Shown: positions 20,675-32,753, counted from the stretch's first letter. The stretch: DNA of 64,000 bases from Schizophyllum amplum (GCA_007026445.1 VDMD01000037.1:124001-188000), one strand, 5' to 3'. Made by a program: numbers and translations. The notes: generated from the sequence alone by a model not told the origin.

Positions 20675-22147
20675 ATGTCGCCCACAATATCCAGCAACAA
20701 GCACAGCCGCAGCTGGCTCGGGTTTGAACAGAGCGATCAGCATATCGTTAGCGTGCCCGAGCGGGTCGTGCTTTACGTGTCCCTGATCACTGGCTTTGTA
20801 AAGGCGAGTGGCGCTCTCGCATGTTAGGCGGCATCATTGACGTCTCGCCCAGAGCCTCGCCATGCTCCTGGTTGTCTGGCTCTTTCCCAGGCTCACGCCT
20901 CAGATCCCAAAAGCGGACAGGCATCTGCGCCAGGCGGAGGCTCGAATACTAGGCGGCCATAAGCGGCATCGAGATCATGTTCGAGGAGGTGATGCAGGTG
21001 CGTATCCGCTTTGTACAAGACTGGCTATTCTGACATCGCTCTGGCATGTACTCCAGGTAATCGCTCCTCGCCCACATCAGGAAGACGCCCTGCTCTCCGG
21101 CGGGTTGACTTCGATGGATCTCCTACCACTCGCCCGAACTTTCACGCACGGTCGCGCTCGGCGCAGCACGTACCTACCCTCCGCAACAGAGGGCACAAAC
21201 AAGCCGCATCTATGTCTCGCGCCACTACGGTAGCGCCCATTGGAAAGATGGACGCCATACTGGCGACTGTCACTATGTGCGTGCAGGAGACTATAAGAGG
21301 CAATTACGGCAAATCCTTCGATACCGCCGACACCTCAGAAGCCGAGCACGCTCCCTCTGATGTTACAACCGCCTCCGAGTTCAGCGATACCTCCGAGTCC
21401 AGCGTCACCTCTGATCTCAACGTCGCCTCCGAGCCCAAGGTTAACTACGCGATCACCGGTACCTCTGAGGACACCTCTGACAGCGGCGGCGTCATCTTCA
21501 CGGACCCCTTCGTGAAGGCCAGCAAGCGAGTCACACGGCCCAAAATCACCAAGCAGCCGGCAGTGCAAAGCTTCCGCGACCGCAGACACTCGGCCGGCAA
21601 GGAAACCGCTTTAAGTGACACGGCTTCAGTGGGCGACAGACCCCGTAAACTCTCCGCCGGGAAGGCCTCAGCGGGCAACAAACCCTCGGCCATGTCTGTC
21701 TTCAACGCCTCCGTCGCTTCTGCTATGAACTCGCCTGTCAAGGCGGCCAAGGTCTCGCTCGCGTCCGCTGGGAAGGCGTCTCTGGCGTTGGCGAACAAGG
21801 CGTCTCTGCCGACGATGAACAAGGCAACTCTGGCGACGGCGGGCAAAGCCTCTCTGGCGACGGCGAACAAAGCTACCCTGAAGCTCGCGAACCTGGCGAA
21901 ACCGCAGAGGCCTGGGCCGTCGTCGTTGAGCCCGCCGACGAAACCAACTGCGACCGCGACACCAGATGCAGCCGCGAACCCGACGGCTCCCTCGCTCCAG
22001 CTCGTGCCTACTACGCCAAAACTGGTCTCGCGCGTCAACCGCACGCCAGTGCCTCCTACTCTTTCTACTGTTCTGAGGACCGGGATCTCGGACTTTGGGC
22101 TTTGTCTCTTGCCGTCGGAAGGAGGTGGGCATCGAAGCAGTATCTGA
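20675..22147 (+). CDS. single-span membrane protein with Lys/Ala/Ser tandem repeats
   Basis: Exons 20675-20797, 20853-20997 and 21057-22147 give 452 residues. Residues about 28-55 form one hydrophobic span (VVLYVSLITGFSLAMLLVVW) created across the first splice. With no cleavable signal this suggests a signal-anchor protein. A basic Arg-rich stretch follows, then a long Ser/Thr-rich acidic region. From about residue 300 a tandem array of near-decapeptides runs (KASLALAN, KATLATAG, KASLATAN and similar, at least six units). The 3' end is Pro-rich. I do not recognise the family. The donor at 20798 (GTAAAG) was chosen over a GC donor three codons later because it keeps the span continuous. Confidence 0.65.
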
Positions 22148-22490
22148 AGAGCTTGCGTGTGCTTGAGTCAGGAAGGTGAACATTTGGGTCAGGACGATGG
22201 ACAATTGGCGGGTAGGTAGAAGATGGGAGGGCATGTGTCGGTTGGCTTCTCGGGACTCCTTAGGTGCACTTCTTCAGTTTGTACACACGCGGGGATAGGT
22301 GCGGCGTGCTCTGTATCGCGAGTCTTCTTGCTGGGTTGTATGGATCTCGAGCACTTTACCGTGCACTGCTGTGCGCAATGATCGATGGTCTCTGAACGAA
22401 CGAGTGAACACCCAAATATGAATCTGAATATGTACAAGATAGATAGCTGTAAGCGACGGAAGACGAGAAGGGGTCCGCGGGTATGAGTCA
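22148..22490. other. convergent intergenic region
   Basis: About 340 bp holding the 3' ends of two convergent membrane-protein genes. No further gene. Confidence 0.4.
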
Positions 22491-23197
22491 CTACCGCCGC
22501 CTGCCGGTAGCGACAGCGACGAGGTTCTCCCCATCGTCGTCGTCGTCGTCTGAAGAGTCATTTGTTCCCTGTCCCTGCTGGCTGCCGGCGGTGCTGGTAG
22601 CGGCAGGAGTGCCCGTACCCTGCCCTTGCCCGCCGCCCCCGCTCGTTGTGGGTGATGCAGTCGATCCCGCGCCCTGCCCTTGCCCATCCGACTCGGTTAT
22701 CGTCGACGTGATGGCATTCCCCGACTCGTCTGTCGTAGTAATTGTGCTGACCGCGGCACTGGTGCTCCCGCTCGAAGGGGTGGTGAAGGGGCTCGACGAC
22801 GTGCTGGCGCTCGCATCGTTGTTCTTGTTGTTCTTCCCGACCGTGCCGCCGACCGCGCCGCCCACAACCGCGCCCACAATGACTATAGCGAGCACGGCGA
22901 GCGTGATCATGCCCTTCTTCGTGCGCCAGAAGGGGACTTTGCGCGGCGCATGCGTGGGCGCAGGCGCGCCACGCTCCTTGAGCGATAGAAACTCGTGCGA
23001 CTCGACGTCGCGCGAGGGGGACGCGGTCGCGGGGCGCTGGGGGGCGAGGATGTCCGGGTTGTAGCCTTCCTGGGTGGGGAGTCAGCGCTGGCGTACAAGG
23101 GTAATTCGCGCGCGGGGCGCACCTGGAGTTGTGCCTTGGTGGCCTTGGGCGCCTCCGCGAGGAGGGCCTCGTCATAGTGTCCGGTCTGCGAGGGCAT
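22491..23197 (-). CDS. single-pass membrane protein with Ser/Thr/Gly-rich outer domain
   Basis: Two exons, 23197-23123 and 23069-22491, are joined by a 53-nt phase-0 intron and give 217 residues. The N-terminal 80 residues (MPSQTGHYDEALLAEAPKAT, then a basic WRTKKG) look cytosolic. A Gly/Val-rich span follows (MITLAVLAIVIVGAVVGGAV), then a Ser/Thr-rich stretch, GQGQG repeats and a terminal run of Asp. The layout fits a type II or type III surface protein with an O-glycosylated outer part, like fungal wall-stress sensors, although no sensor domain is visible. The function is unknown. The start is the only ATG ahead of the splice. Confidence 0.7.
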
Positions 23198-23813
23198 CGT
23201 CGTGGGCGCGGTCGCTGCCGATTAAAGAGTGTCGCGGCCGATGTCGAGCACGGCGCTGGGCGTGATGGGCGTTCACAGCAGAGGTCTCTCGGGCAGCGAC
23301 CTCCCCCGCCCGCTGGGTAAATCAAACCAGGGTCCCATCTGTCAAGGCGCGTTTCAGCGGCACAGCCGCGCCGGATCGTTACCAGCTCAATGACTGCCTT
23401 TTTCGTGAATACAATGGGCTCAGGACTGGGCGCTTATTTCTTCACACGTATTCCCTCAACTTCATGCAATGCTGTAGACCTCTAGAGATGCGTTGGCTTG
23501 CGCGTTCTTGCGCGCCCAGCTCCTCACTTTGCCTCGAAGGTAGTGATCAAGCCTGTCGGCCACAAACGCCCATCACGCCCTGCCACCTGAAGTAACCTCA
23601 TGCAAGGTCCGCATCGAAGCAAGGCAGCGGCAGCTGCATCGGTCTCGCCAAGACATTGCTAACCCCGAAGGCGGCAAGAAGAATAAACATATCGCATTTT
23701 GTCGAACTCGAAGATACAGCACCACGCCGCACGGCAGGCAATCGATACACCTTTCCAGCGCGACGGCACCTGCGCCGCTCGTCCGTCCTCTTCCACCGCG
23801 AAGCTCAGAAAGT
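23198..23813. other. intergenic
   Basis: About 615 bp between the membrane-protein promoter and the 3' end of the complex I gene. No gene seen. Confidence 0.4.
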
Positions 23814-26799
23814 CTAGCGATCGACCTCGCTGTAAAGGAATGGCCGGTCAGCAAAAGCAACAATGCATAGACAACAGGTCACACGCACCCGAACACAAGA
23901 TCCATCGTACCAATGACGGCAACGGCATCGGCCAACATGTGGTCTGGGAGGAGATCAGGTCAGCGCTGCCGCATGTCTTCCTCGAGGGCATCAACTCACT
24001 CCGGAGGATGAAGTCCGAACCCGCCAGGTGCGCAAAGCCAGGCGCGCGAATCGAGCAGCGGTATGGCCGGTTCGAGCCGTCGCTGTTGAGTTTGACAGTC
24101 AGCTTATGCTTTTATCCGCTCTGCTCGTCAGACCCTCATCACCCATCCACCGATCCACCTTTATCACGCCCCCAATGCATCTCCATCCCCTACCCCCTCA
24201 TTCTCGCGGCATCCAAAACCCCACCCGCCATTCCCTCCCCCTCGCGGCACCAAGCCAACCAGCCAACCAAACAAAAGCCAAACCAATCACCCACCTAACC
24301 AAATACACCCCCATCTCCCCCTTCGGCGCCTCAATCGCGCTGTACGTCTCGCCCGGCGGGACCGAGTACCCCTCCGAGAACAGCTTGAAGTGGTGGATGA
24401 GGCTCTCCATGCTCTCCTTCATGCTCGCGCGCGGCGGCGGCACCAGCTTGTGGTCGTCCACCTTGTACGCGCCCGTGGGCATCTTGTTTAGGCACTGGGA
24501 AGGAGGGGAGGGTTAGTAGGTGGTAAGAGAGGAGGGAGGGAGGGAGGGGGGAAAGTGGGGAGGAAGAAGGTGGTTCAGAGCGTAGTGAGGGCGAAGAGAG
24601 GGTCAAGAAGACGGTGAAGGAATGTAGAAGAATCAGAAGGAGGGTAGGTGAAGATAAAGAGGGAGTCGAGCATGAAGGGGCGGCAAAGTCATCACCGGAA
24701 CACTCACCTGCGAGATAATCCTCAAACTCTCGCGCATCTCCTGAACACGGCACAGGTACCGGTCGTAGCAGTCACCGTTCTTGCCAACGGGGATGTCGAA
24801 CTCGACCTAGAAGTGTAGAGAAACGTCCAACGAGGATTGAGGATGGATGGCATAGGTCGTAGGTTGGACGAAGGCGGAAGCGAACAGGGGGAGGCAGGAC
24901 AAACAAGTCGCAACAAATCCAAAAAGGAAAGCGGACAAACAAACACATCGTCAGCCACCCGTCGAAATTACGCGTGCCAGAACGACGCACCTGGTCGTAC
25001 ATGTCGTACGGCGCGACCTTGCGAATATCCCATGGGACACCGCTACCACGGAGCATGACACCCGAGAAGGAGAAGCGCTGAGCGTCCTCTGCGGTGACCT
25101 ATGCAGAGCCACGTCAGCTCCCTATATTCAACCTCCAAACGGAAAGAAAAGTATTCAACGCACCGGACCCACACCAATCGTACGCTGCTTCCAAATACGG
25201 TTGCCCGTCACGACCTCCTCAATCTCATCTACGCGCGAGCTAAACTGCGTCGCCCACTTGAAGATATCGTCCAGCAGCCCGTGCGGGAGGTCGAACGCGA
25301 CACCGCCGGGACGCACGTACGCGGCGTGCAACCGGGCGCCGGAGACGCGCTCGTAGAACTCCATGAGCTTCTCGCGCTCCTCGAAGCCCCACAGGAAAGG
25401 CGTGAGGGCGCCGACGTCCATGGCGTGGGTCAGGACGGCCATGAGATCTGGAGAGAAGTGTGAGCGGGTGAGCGGGTATATGCGTGTGGGGAGTGGGTGT
25501 ATGCGCGAGGGGGAGTGGGTATATACATGTGAGGGAAGTGGATATATGCGTGTGGGTAGAGGTAGGACGTACGGTTGAGGATGCGGGTGATCTCGCCGAA
25601 TAGAGTACGAATCCACTTGGCGCGGACGGGGACCTCGATGTTGAGCAGCTTCTCCACTGCCATAGAGTAACAAAGCTCGTTCGTCACTGAACATGAGCGT
25701 AAGCAGATGTCAAGGACGTAGACACAGCCCACGCACTCATGCTAACATAGTCCAGACGGTCAAAGTACGGCAGCGCCTGCGTGTACGTCTTGAACTCGAT
25801 GAGCTTCTCCGTCCCGCGATGCAATAGGCCGATATGCGGGTCCGCGCGGAGCACCTCCTCGCCGTTGAGCTCGAGGATCATGCGCAACACACCGTGCGCG
25901 GCGGGGTGCTGGGGACCGAAGTTGACCGTGAAGTGACGCATCTTGCCGCCCTCGCCCTTGGCGAGCATCTCCTCCGTGCTGAGGTGCTGTATGTCCTCGA
26001 CGGCGTGGAAGTCGGTCGTCTTGTCCGCGGGGGCGGTCTCGACGGCGCTCTCAGACATCATGGGTGGGTATGTGGGCTGTGGAGTATATGAGACATAGGT
26101 GTAAAGGAGGTAGGTGTAGCGCACCTTGATGCCGCCCTCGCGGCCCTTGCGGATGGCCTCGCGGAGGTCTTTCATGCGAGAGGCATGAGCCATTTCGAGA
26201 TGTGCCTCGTCCTTCTCGTCTGCAAGAATCGCCGACTCGAGTTGGCTGCGTAGGTTTAGTATGATGTGTGTGGTACATGGCGGACAACGCACTTGACTTC
26301 ATCCTGAAACTCTCTCTCCATCCGCACGAGCGCGGTGAGGGGGCCGCTGACATCCTCCGGGAAGAGGGACAGGTGCCGGCTCACGTCGTCGCCCTGGCGC
26401 AGGCTCTCAAGCAGCTCGGGAGGGACATCGTTGGCTTTCGCGAACTTTTCCGTCGCCGAGTGCGAGTTGTCCAATCGAGTTCGGACTTGGTAGAGTGCAT
26501 TCGTTCGCAACCGTGCAGCGAGGGGTGCGGATAGCGCCTCTGCTCACGAATCAGTGACGTTCCCCCGGGAGTAACCCTCTCGCCTCACCATCATGCAGCG
26601 CACGGTACAAGATGCCCGACATATCCTGTGGCTCGTCGACATTCTTCGTCAACTCGGTCGCTTCCGCGCCGCGGTTGGTCGAGGACGAGATGCATCGGCG
26701 ACCGTGCGCCGCTGAGGACGCGAGCAGTGATGAGGGGAGCCTTCTGGCGGCGGCGCGGCTTGCGGGCAGGCGCCGCAGCGAGTGGCGGAGAGGCAACAT
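23814..26799 (-). CDS. NDUFS2: NADH:ubiquinone oxidoreductase 49-kDa subunit (NDUFS2/NuoD) with a 193-residue N-terminal extension
   Basis: Twelve exons (26799-26589, 26539-26293, 26245-26125, 26076-25738, 25687-25573, 25447-25164, 25098-24991, 24806-24708, 24494-24295, 24082-24000, 23943-23889, 23829-23814) sum to an unbroken 625-residue frame. From exon 4 on it is a textbook complex I 49-kDa subunit, part of the quinone-binding site in the peripheral arm of the mitochondrial enzyme: [55 protein letters not shown] and a C-terminus of VFGEVDR. The ordinary fungal protein is about 470 residues. Here exons 1-3 add a mitochondrial presequence ([20 protein letters not shown]) and a helical region ([20 protein letters not shown]) that I do not recognise. 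The final exon is 16 nt. Confidence 0.9.
25448..25572. repeat. degenerate tandem repeat filling an NDUFS2 intron
   Basis: The fifth intron of the NDUFS2 gene (125 nt, longer than its neighbours) is largely built from imperfect repeats of a GTG-GGAGTGGGTATAT-type unit on the plus strand (for example GAGCGGGTATATGCGTGTGG). Confidence 0.6.
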
Positions 26800-26972
26800 G
26801 GGAATTCTGCGCTCGTTGCGCGAGACGGTGAGCGCCTTCGTCAATGCAAAACTCCCACGGCGGGCGATTCAGGAATTAGTCAGCGGCCCGCGGACTGCCG
26901 CGGTAAGCGGCGGCCAATGAGGACGCGTCATTTGCGACACTCGGTCACGTGTCGAACTTTCCTCCTGCCGCC
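26800..26972. promoter_or_regulatory. 173-bp divergent promoter of two mitochondrial genes
   Basis: The NDUFS2 ATG (26799, minus) and the fmp46-like ATG (26973, plus) are only 173 bp apart and divergent. Both 5' UTRs and promoters must lie here. No TATA box is evident. The sequence includes GGCCAATG (an inverted CCAAT box is ATTGG; the plus strand reads CCAAT at about 26915). Confidence 0.45.
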
Positions 26973-27662
26973 ATGATGCAAACGCGGTTCTACTCACTCT
27001 TCTCGGGGTTCAAGAAAACTGTGGTAAGATGGGCCTCCTCTGCTTCGAATGAATCTACCTAACTCCTTCTCAGCCGGAATTGACAATCTTGTACGTTGGA
27101 ATATTGATGTCATCATTCAGCAACTGAACCTCCTTGTCCCGCCCACTCATTCATCTCTCTACTTTATATCGCTTCATGTCACGCACGAAAATTCTACCCT
27201 CCATTTCTCATCTACCACAGTCACAACCCTTCCTCCCCACCATCCAACTCCGCCCTTAAGCTCCTCCAAGAAGCCGTCTCCCGCCCATATCCACCCACCC
27301 AACCCACCCGCGGCCCACTCCACTTCGACCTCGAAGTCGTCCAGGGCCCGCCCACTCAGGACCAGCTCCGAAGCATCCTCTCCTACGTTGCTCCAGGAGG
27401 CCGCACCGCGCCCGGCTCCGTCTTCCTCTCCGCGCACCCCTCCGCCGAGTCGGAGAAGCCCGCGGAGGTCGAGGAGATCGCACCGCTGGCGACGCAGAAC
27501 CCCAATGCTCTGAAGTGGCCGATTGTGGTCGACTGGGCAGCGGGGAGAGCGAGCGTGGGGAGCGTGGATGGGGTGAAGAATATGCTGGAGGAGCTGCGCA
27601 AGGTGCGGGACGGCGAGGCGCCGGCGCCGGAGGAGTACAAGCCAAAGGGCTGGTTCTCATAG
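26973..27662 (+). CDS. mitochondrial thioredoxin-like protein, fmp46 type (DUF1687)
   Basis: Exons 26973-27023, 27074-27090 (17 nt) and 27221-27662 give 169 residues. The N-terminus (MMQTRFYSLFSGFKKTVPEL) is a basic presequence. The thioredoxin-like strand TIFHNPSSPPSNSALKLLQEA follows, and its second half only appears when the 17-nt exon is spliced to exon 3. Later motifs LHFDLEVVQG, QNPNALKWPIVVDW and GVKNMLEEL match the fungal Fmp46 family of putative mitochondrial redox proteins. The CxxC of thioredoxins is absent, as is usual for the family. The gene is divergent from NDUFS2 across 173 bp. Substrate unknown. Confidence 0.85.
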
Positions 27663-27937
27663 GCTCGAGCTCCGTGCATGCCTTCGTAGGGAAGACACTT
27701 TCAAGGGATGGGGGCGTCACTCGACGAGGTGCCATTCACGCGACAAAGCTTGCATGCTGACTGGACGTCTCTCGACAGAAGGGAGTAGTGACTCAATTCA
27801 ACGTGTACAATACCATATAAGTACCAAGGAATCGGACCCTTTACAACCGCCTATTCAGGCTAATGTAGCGTGTGATGTTCGAATCGACAATTTGATTGCA
27901 CCTTCACATCGAGGACTGTGCTGCAAGAAGGGATGGT

Positions 27938-30102
27938 TCACTCGGTCTGATACGCCGCCACTAGCCGCTTCGCATTCTCGCTCGTTGGCACAATATCACA
28001 CAAGACTGTCTCTGGGTGACTGCCACCCAGTCAGCTCGATGACCCTCTCCATTTCAAACAGCGCAAAACGCACCTTGTCAGCCCCGTCGTGTACTTCGCC
28101 GTCTCCGGATCGACGGTGATCTCGTTCCCTGCATCGTCCTTCGCCTTACGGAGCGTGAGGACGTGCAGCATGGTCGCAATCGCAATGAAAACATTCGCCT
28201 CGCCGACGACGCGGCCTGGGCAGACACTGCACAGGCATGTCAAACCCGGTCTGCGCTTGGCAACAACTTAGCAAGGACGTCACTTACCGCCTCCCAAAAC
28301 CAAACTGGGCCGAAGGGAAAGGCTCACCGCGCCCGCCCTCCTCGCGCGACAAGTATCGGTCGGGGTCGAAGCGCCATGGATCTGCGCATATGGATTCGTC
28401 GTGCGTCATAGCGAAAGCGTTGAAGAAGAGGAGCGATCCCTTCAGCGATGTTGGTCAAGCAGAAGATGGGTCGGCGAATAGCCGGGGCAATACTGCACCT
28501 TGGGTATGAACATCCCATTATATACATCTTCCTTGGTGGATTTATGTGGTGGTCCTGCGAGCAAGATGAGTACGCTCCGACGCATTGAGCTTCCTGCCTA
28601 TAAGTACTGACCCAACGGTGTGACGGGCCAAAATCTGAGAGAGACAAGAGTTCAGGACACAAGTGGAAAAAAGTAAATTTGTACCACTTACCTGAAGGTC
28701 TCATACATCACGCGTTCGACGTACGGCAGACCTGGACGGTCTGAAAGTTCGGGCAAGCGATCGGGACCGACAACTTTGTCCAACTCCGCTCGCGCTCGTG
28801 CTTGAAGCTCCGGATAGTTCACGATGCCGAAGACGAAGGTCGTCAGTGTATCGAAAGTCTTACCGACCGGCGTCAGGTTTTGTTCTGAATACGAGACACT
28901 AGAGCGACCCACCGTATCCGCTCCGGCTGGGCAGCAATAGATAAAATGTCAAATGATCCCGGAGTGTGTCAAAAGGGCGCATACCTGCATACGCCGTCGC
29001 ACACAAGCCCTTGATCCTCTCCTCAGTCATCTCCTTCGCACACTCGCTCTGCGCCTCCATCTCCTTCAACGCAGAGAGCATGAACGACGGTTGCGCGGTG
29101 CCGGCCTCAATATCCGCCTTCACGCGCGCATAGGGCATGTCGTACATATTTGTAACAGCGAAGCGCCACTTGCGTACAAAGCCCGTCGAGCCAGTAGGGT
29201 CGCACCAGCTGGGGAGGAAGCGCACTGCGAGTATAGTAAGCTGCGATGAGCGTAAGACAAGGAAGAGAATACCCTACGCCAGGGACATATGTCGACGCCG
29301 GTCGCGCCGGGCGTGCCTCCGCCCGTCATGGTCGTACCCACATCGGCGGCTATCTTCAGATAAATATCGTCGAGCGTCTTGATTTCATGCCCTGTGGCAA
29401 GCTGTAGTATGATTGCTGTGGCGAATCTGTTTTGCAAAGTGGGTGTATGTTCAAGCCTCAGGGTTCGCGGCCTCGTACCTTCTTAAGCATTCTTGGCATC
29501 GCTCTGGGTTCTCGATAATTCCTTTGACGAGCTTGCACGCTTCATTCATCTGTGTAGCGCCGAACCGCGACGCGGCTGATTTGGTGAAGTAGCTCTGAAA
29601 CAGTCGCCGATGGATGGGGAACGCGGGATCGTCGCTGCTGAGTAGCAGCAGGTCTTCGTACCAGCCGAGCCTACGGAAGTTGTCAGGGCTATTGTCAGTC
29701 TAGCCGTGAGCAGCTGTATGCACATAGTGAAGAACGCGAATTGCGGCCGGTCACTGTGAATAGAGCCGCGTTTATCCAGAAGGTCAACAGCGGCTTGCAA
29801 ACTGTTGACAACGACGATGGGTTGGCCGAGCATGTTGACGTAAATCAGATCAGAATCTTACAGAGCCGTTCAGCGTCAACGCAAGATCCAGTCTGCTAAG
29901 CAGACGCACTGTACTCCTTGCCCCATTGGTAGTAAGCCCGCTCTGCGCCCGTCTGGGGGATGACCCGTAAATGACCGAGTAGCGGCTCGGCGGGAGGCCC
30001 AGGCGGAAGTGGAAGTCCCTTGGTAGAAGGCCTCTTCAACAGCAGATATAACGCGTACGCGAGCGCACAAGCAACGAAGTCTTGCGCAGTAAGGGCAGGC
30101 AT
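27938..30102 (-). CDS. cytochrome P450 monooxygenase
   Basis: Twelve exons sum to 517 residues with no frame break: 30102-29910, 29856-29724, 29670-29479, 29426-29278, 29224-28985, 28926-28913 (14 nt), 28858-28692, 28634-28612 (23 nt), 28554-28499, 28439-28288, 28226-28074 and 28019-27938. The N-terminus has an ER anchor followed by the Pro hinge LPLPPGPPAEPLLGHL. The I-helix AGADT spans the 14-nt exon, YVERVMYETFR is the ExxR helix, ADPWRFDPDRYL the PERF-like region, and FGFGRRVCPGR the heme-binding loop with its Cys ligand. It resembles the large agaricomycete clans related to CYP64/CYP5150. The substrate cannot be told. No clustered biosynthetic core gene is adjacent. Confidence 0.92.
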
Positions 30103-31373
30103 GACGGAAGAAGAGAAGGAGAGGCAGTGACTGTTGGAGGACGCATCAGACGTTCCGCCCACTTATAGGCGTCGAAGGCCTACTAGAAGTTGGTGCGGGC
30201 CGACAGCCGAAGTCGCCTGAGGGTGCCGCGCCAAGGTGAACGCCGAAATGCAGACTCGTGTCCCGAGATGTATTCAAGGTACAGAGGAATAGTTTGAGAG
30301 CACGTTCGGGTATGTGAAGCCCCGCCGGCAACGAGCATGGTACTGCTGTCGATTGTGAGTGACGCCTTGCAGTGATTCGTACCGAGTCCCTGTTCCCCAC
30401 CCGGCAGCCTCGCATTCCAGGTCATGAGGGTCTCAGCACTTCGTGACCTAACCTGAGCTGCGGAACAACAGTCAGTCATTGCCCGACCATGCGCGATGAG
30501 ATCCTCTCCGCGACTTCAAGTTGAAGGTAAAGCATTGAAGATCAGAAACCAATTTCTACTATTGATTTTCCGGCAAGTACAACATGCCCGAAGGTATGTT
30601 GTCCCTATGCTCAGAAATCCTAAAAGAAGAGACCAGACGGGCGACTCACCTATCACGAAGGGCCGTCACTCGTTGCTCGTGTAACAATATGTGTTAAAAA
30701 GCCGACGGTCTGCACTGGAGGACCATCTCGCTGACAGTGCATGCTTCAGTTGTCCAAGGAGTGGTAAGTACTACGCTCCGGGTTAAAGAGACTGTATGTT
30801 CAAGCTAGTCGCCTTGCACGCGTTCAGGATGTTGCATGGCAGAGAGAAGCGGCGCAGCTTCTGGTGAGGGTATAGAGGGCAAAGACTTTTGACGACGGAA
30901 TGAGGAACGTAGTACTGGAATAAAAGCAGAGAGAATTGGTCGATCTCAGTCTGCGCCGCATACAGTACATGTTCACACACCCACGTGATGAGAGCGATGT
31001 TTGCTTCCTGCTACTAGGACTGCACACCCCAGGACGAGCAGATCCGCAGGAGCGCGATGGAACATAAATTAGCCAGCACAACTTGTATAAATAATATGCA
31101 GGTGGGAATTGTAAGGCTCGCCAGGCGATACTTATCATAATGGCTCCCCACTGGGCCTTCAGAGCTCGCCTCTGTTGCTGCTTTCGGAGCGCTGCTTCTC
31201 TTCTGACACAGGCTCTGAGACTCCATGTGACTCCAGCCGGGAAAGTAGTGTCACCTCCCGCCCAGATGCTTGGTGCGCCGACTCCGTCATGGATGCCCGC
31301 TGCCACGGCGAATCCGTCCTGGATGATCGGTATGCCGTCGAGTCCGGCTTCGACTGATACGCCCCAAAATCTC
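30103..31373. other. 1.27-kb intergenic region
   Basis: Between the P450 promoter and the 3' end of the 7TM-like gene. Open frames on both strands (for example 30824-31306 minus) have no splice-supported model or recognisable similarity. Confidence 0.4.
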
Positions 31374-32753
31374 CTAGGTCATCCCCTGTCGACGTCTCCC
31401 CCTCCTGCCAGTAACGACAAAGCCAATGGGTTCTAGCGCCTGCGACATCATTGCGGTATCTTGGGGACGGAACACCGTGTCCGTGTGCGACTTCTCCAGC
31501 GCGACGAGAATAATGATGGTCGTCGGATACAGGCCCTGCGCGTATTTTTGTGTGAGCTGGATAAGTTCACGACGACTTATGGTTTCGAAGACGCACAGCG
31601 ACGCTGACGGCCACGCTCAGTAATAAGATGTTGGACCGCTCGGAGAGGACATCTACTCCTGCGAGGAGGAGAAATAGCTGCCGTGAGTGCGATCAATACT
31701 CAATATAAGCGTAGAAGGGGAGACACGCACCCATAGCAAGCAGTACACGGTCCCGGACTCAAGGATGAGCAGCAGAGTGCGCTCAATGCTGCTCGCGGAG
31801 CTGCCATTGCCGAGATATGCCTTGACGTTCTTCCGGTAATCCCTGCGGCGGTGTAAGACTTCCAGTCTCTTCCGTCGTAAAGCAGTGCGCTCATACCAGA
31901 CTTTAAGAGCTACCAAAACGCACGCAACGACGTTCGTAAATAGCAGAGGAACGGTGAGAATCGGAGATGTATACTCGGGTCCTTTGAAGTCCTACGATGA
32001 GAGTCAATGAAAGCTCTCGAAGCGGGTAACGATAGACATACCACATCTAGGCGGCCGAGAAACATGAAGACCGTGCTGACAACGGTACCCCCTACGCTAA
32101 CGCATCAGTGTAAGGACGAAAAATATACGAAGCACGTACCGAACGAGCCAAAAAGCGCCAAAGAGAGGGCGACGCGCGGCCAGAGCTTGTCTGGATATAG
32201 AACCCATGCGCGCCACACGACGATAACATCGCTGAAGAAAAGCTACGCAATCAAGTTAGTCAGCTGGGCGCATTCTCGTGCATTCTCGAGACCCACATTC
32301 GCGCGCAGCCCGACATTGGTTGCGATATTCAGCCTCAACATGTAGTCGTGGTCCACAGGCAGGTCGCCGTAATAAGCATATGAGCCCATAGAGACCACAC
32401 AATACTCGGTGCTGCAGACAATGGAGCCGACGGAGAAGCCGAACATAATTGTGGTCATAACGAGCAACCAGCGGCGCGCTTGGGATGCGCGTAAGCCCTT
32501 CTGTCTGAATGAGGGTCAGGCGCGGCCTGCAGTCGCGGGGGACGACAGGGTATAGCGCACATCAACAGGTAGGCCGACATGATGAAGAGCGCGCCGTGAA
32601 AGCCTGAGTGCTATATTGAGTCAAACCTACGAGAATAAAGCAGCGATAGGACGCACCTAGGACGGCCATCTCGCACGAGGTGGCTACGAAGTCCGCTCGC
32701 AATGACTCCACTGATGCTGTCTGCAATCCATAAGTTGGTCCGTCACCCGCCAT
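31374..32753 (-). CDS. multi-span membrane protein of the agaricomycete 7TM-like family
   Basis: Eight exons (32753-32657, 32603-32561, 32504-32297, 32242-32140, 32091-32042, 31991-31731, 31677-31597, 31556-31374) give 341 residues. Hydrophobic segments include FHGALFIMSAYLL, WLLVMTTIMFGFSVGSIVC, LFFSDVIVVWRAWVLYP, VALSLALFGSF, TVVSTVFMFLG, ILTVPLLFTNVVACVLVALK, TLLLILESGTVYCLLW and GLYPTTIIILVAL. VIVVWRAWVLYP and the PTTIIILVALEKS segment are hallmarks of a very large agaricomycete membrane-protein family of GPCR-like topology. The N-terminus (GPTYGLQTASVESLRADF) would be outside and the charged C-terminus inside. The ligand and signalling partner are unknown. Confidence 0.8.

Noticed and set aside
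22558..23325. 255-codon minus-strand frame overlapping the Ser/Thr-rich membrane protein
   Set aside because: Arg/Pro-rich shadow in another frame. The spliced model 23197-22491 has a transmembrane span and a sensible splice.
24331..24753. Ser/Pro/Leu-rich 140-codon minus frame in NDUFS2
   Set aside because: It spans a 213-nt pyrimidine-rich intron of NDUFS2 (24707-24495) and parts of two exons in the wrong frame.
27049..27513. 154-codon plus-strand frame in the fmp46-like gene
   Set aside because: It reads through the second intron in the wrong frame. Splicing 27090 to 27221 gives the family motif TIFHNPSSPPS.
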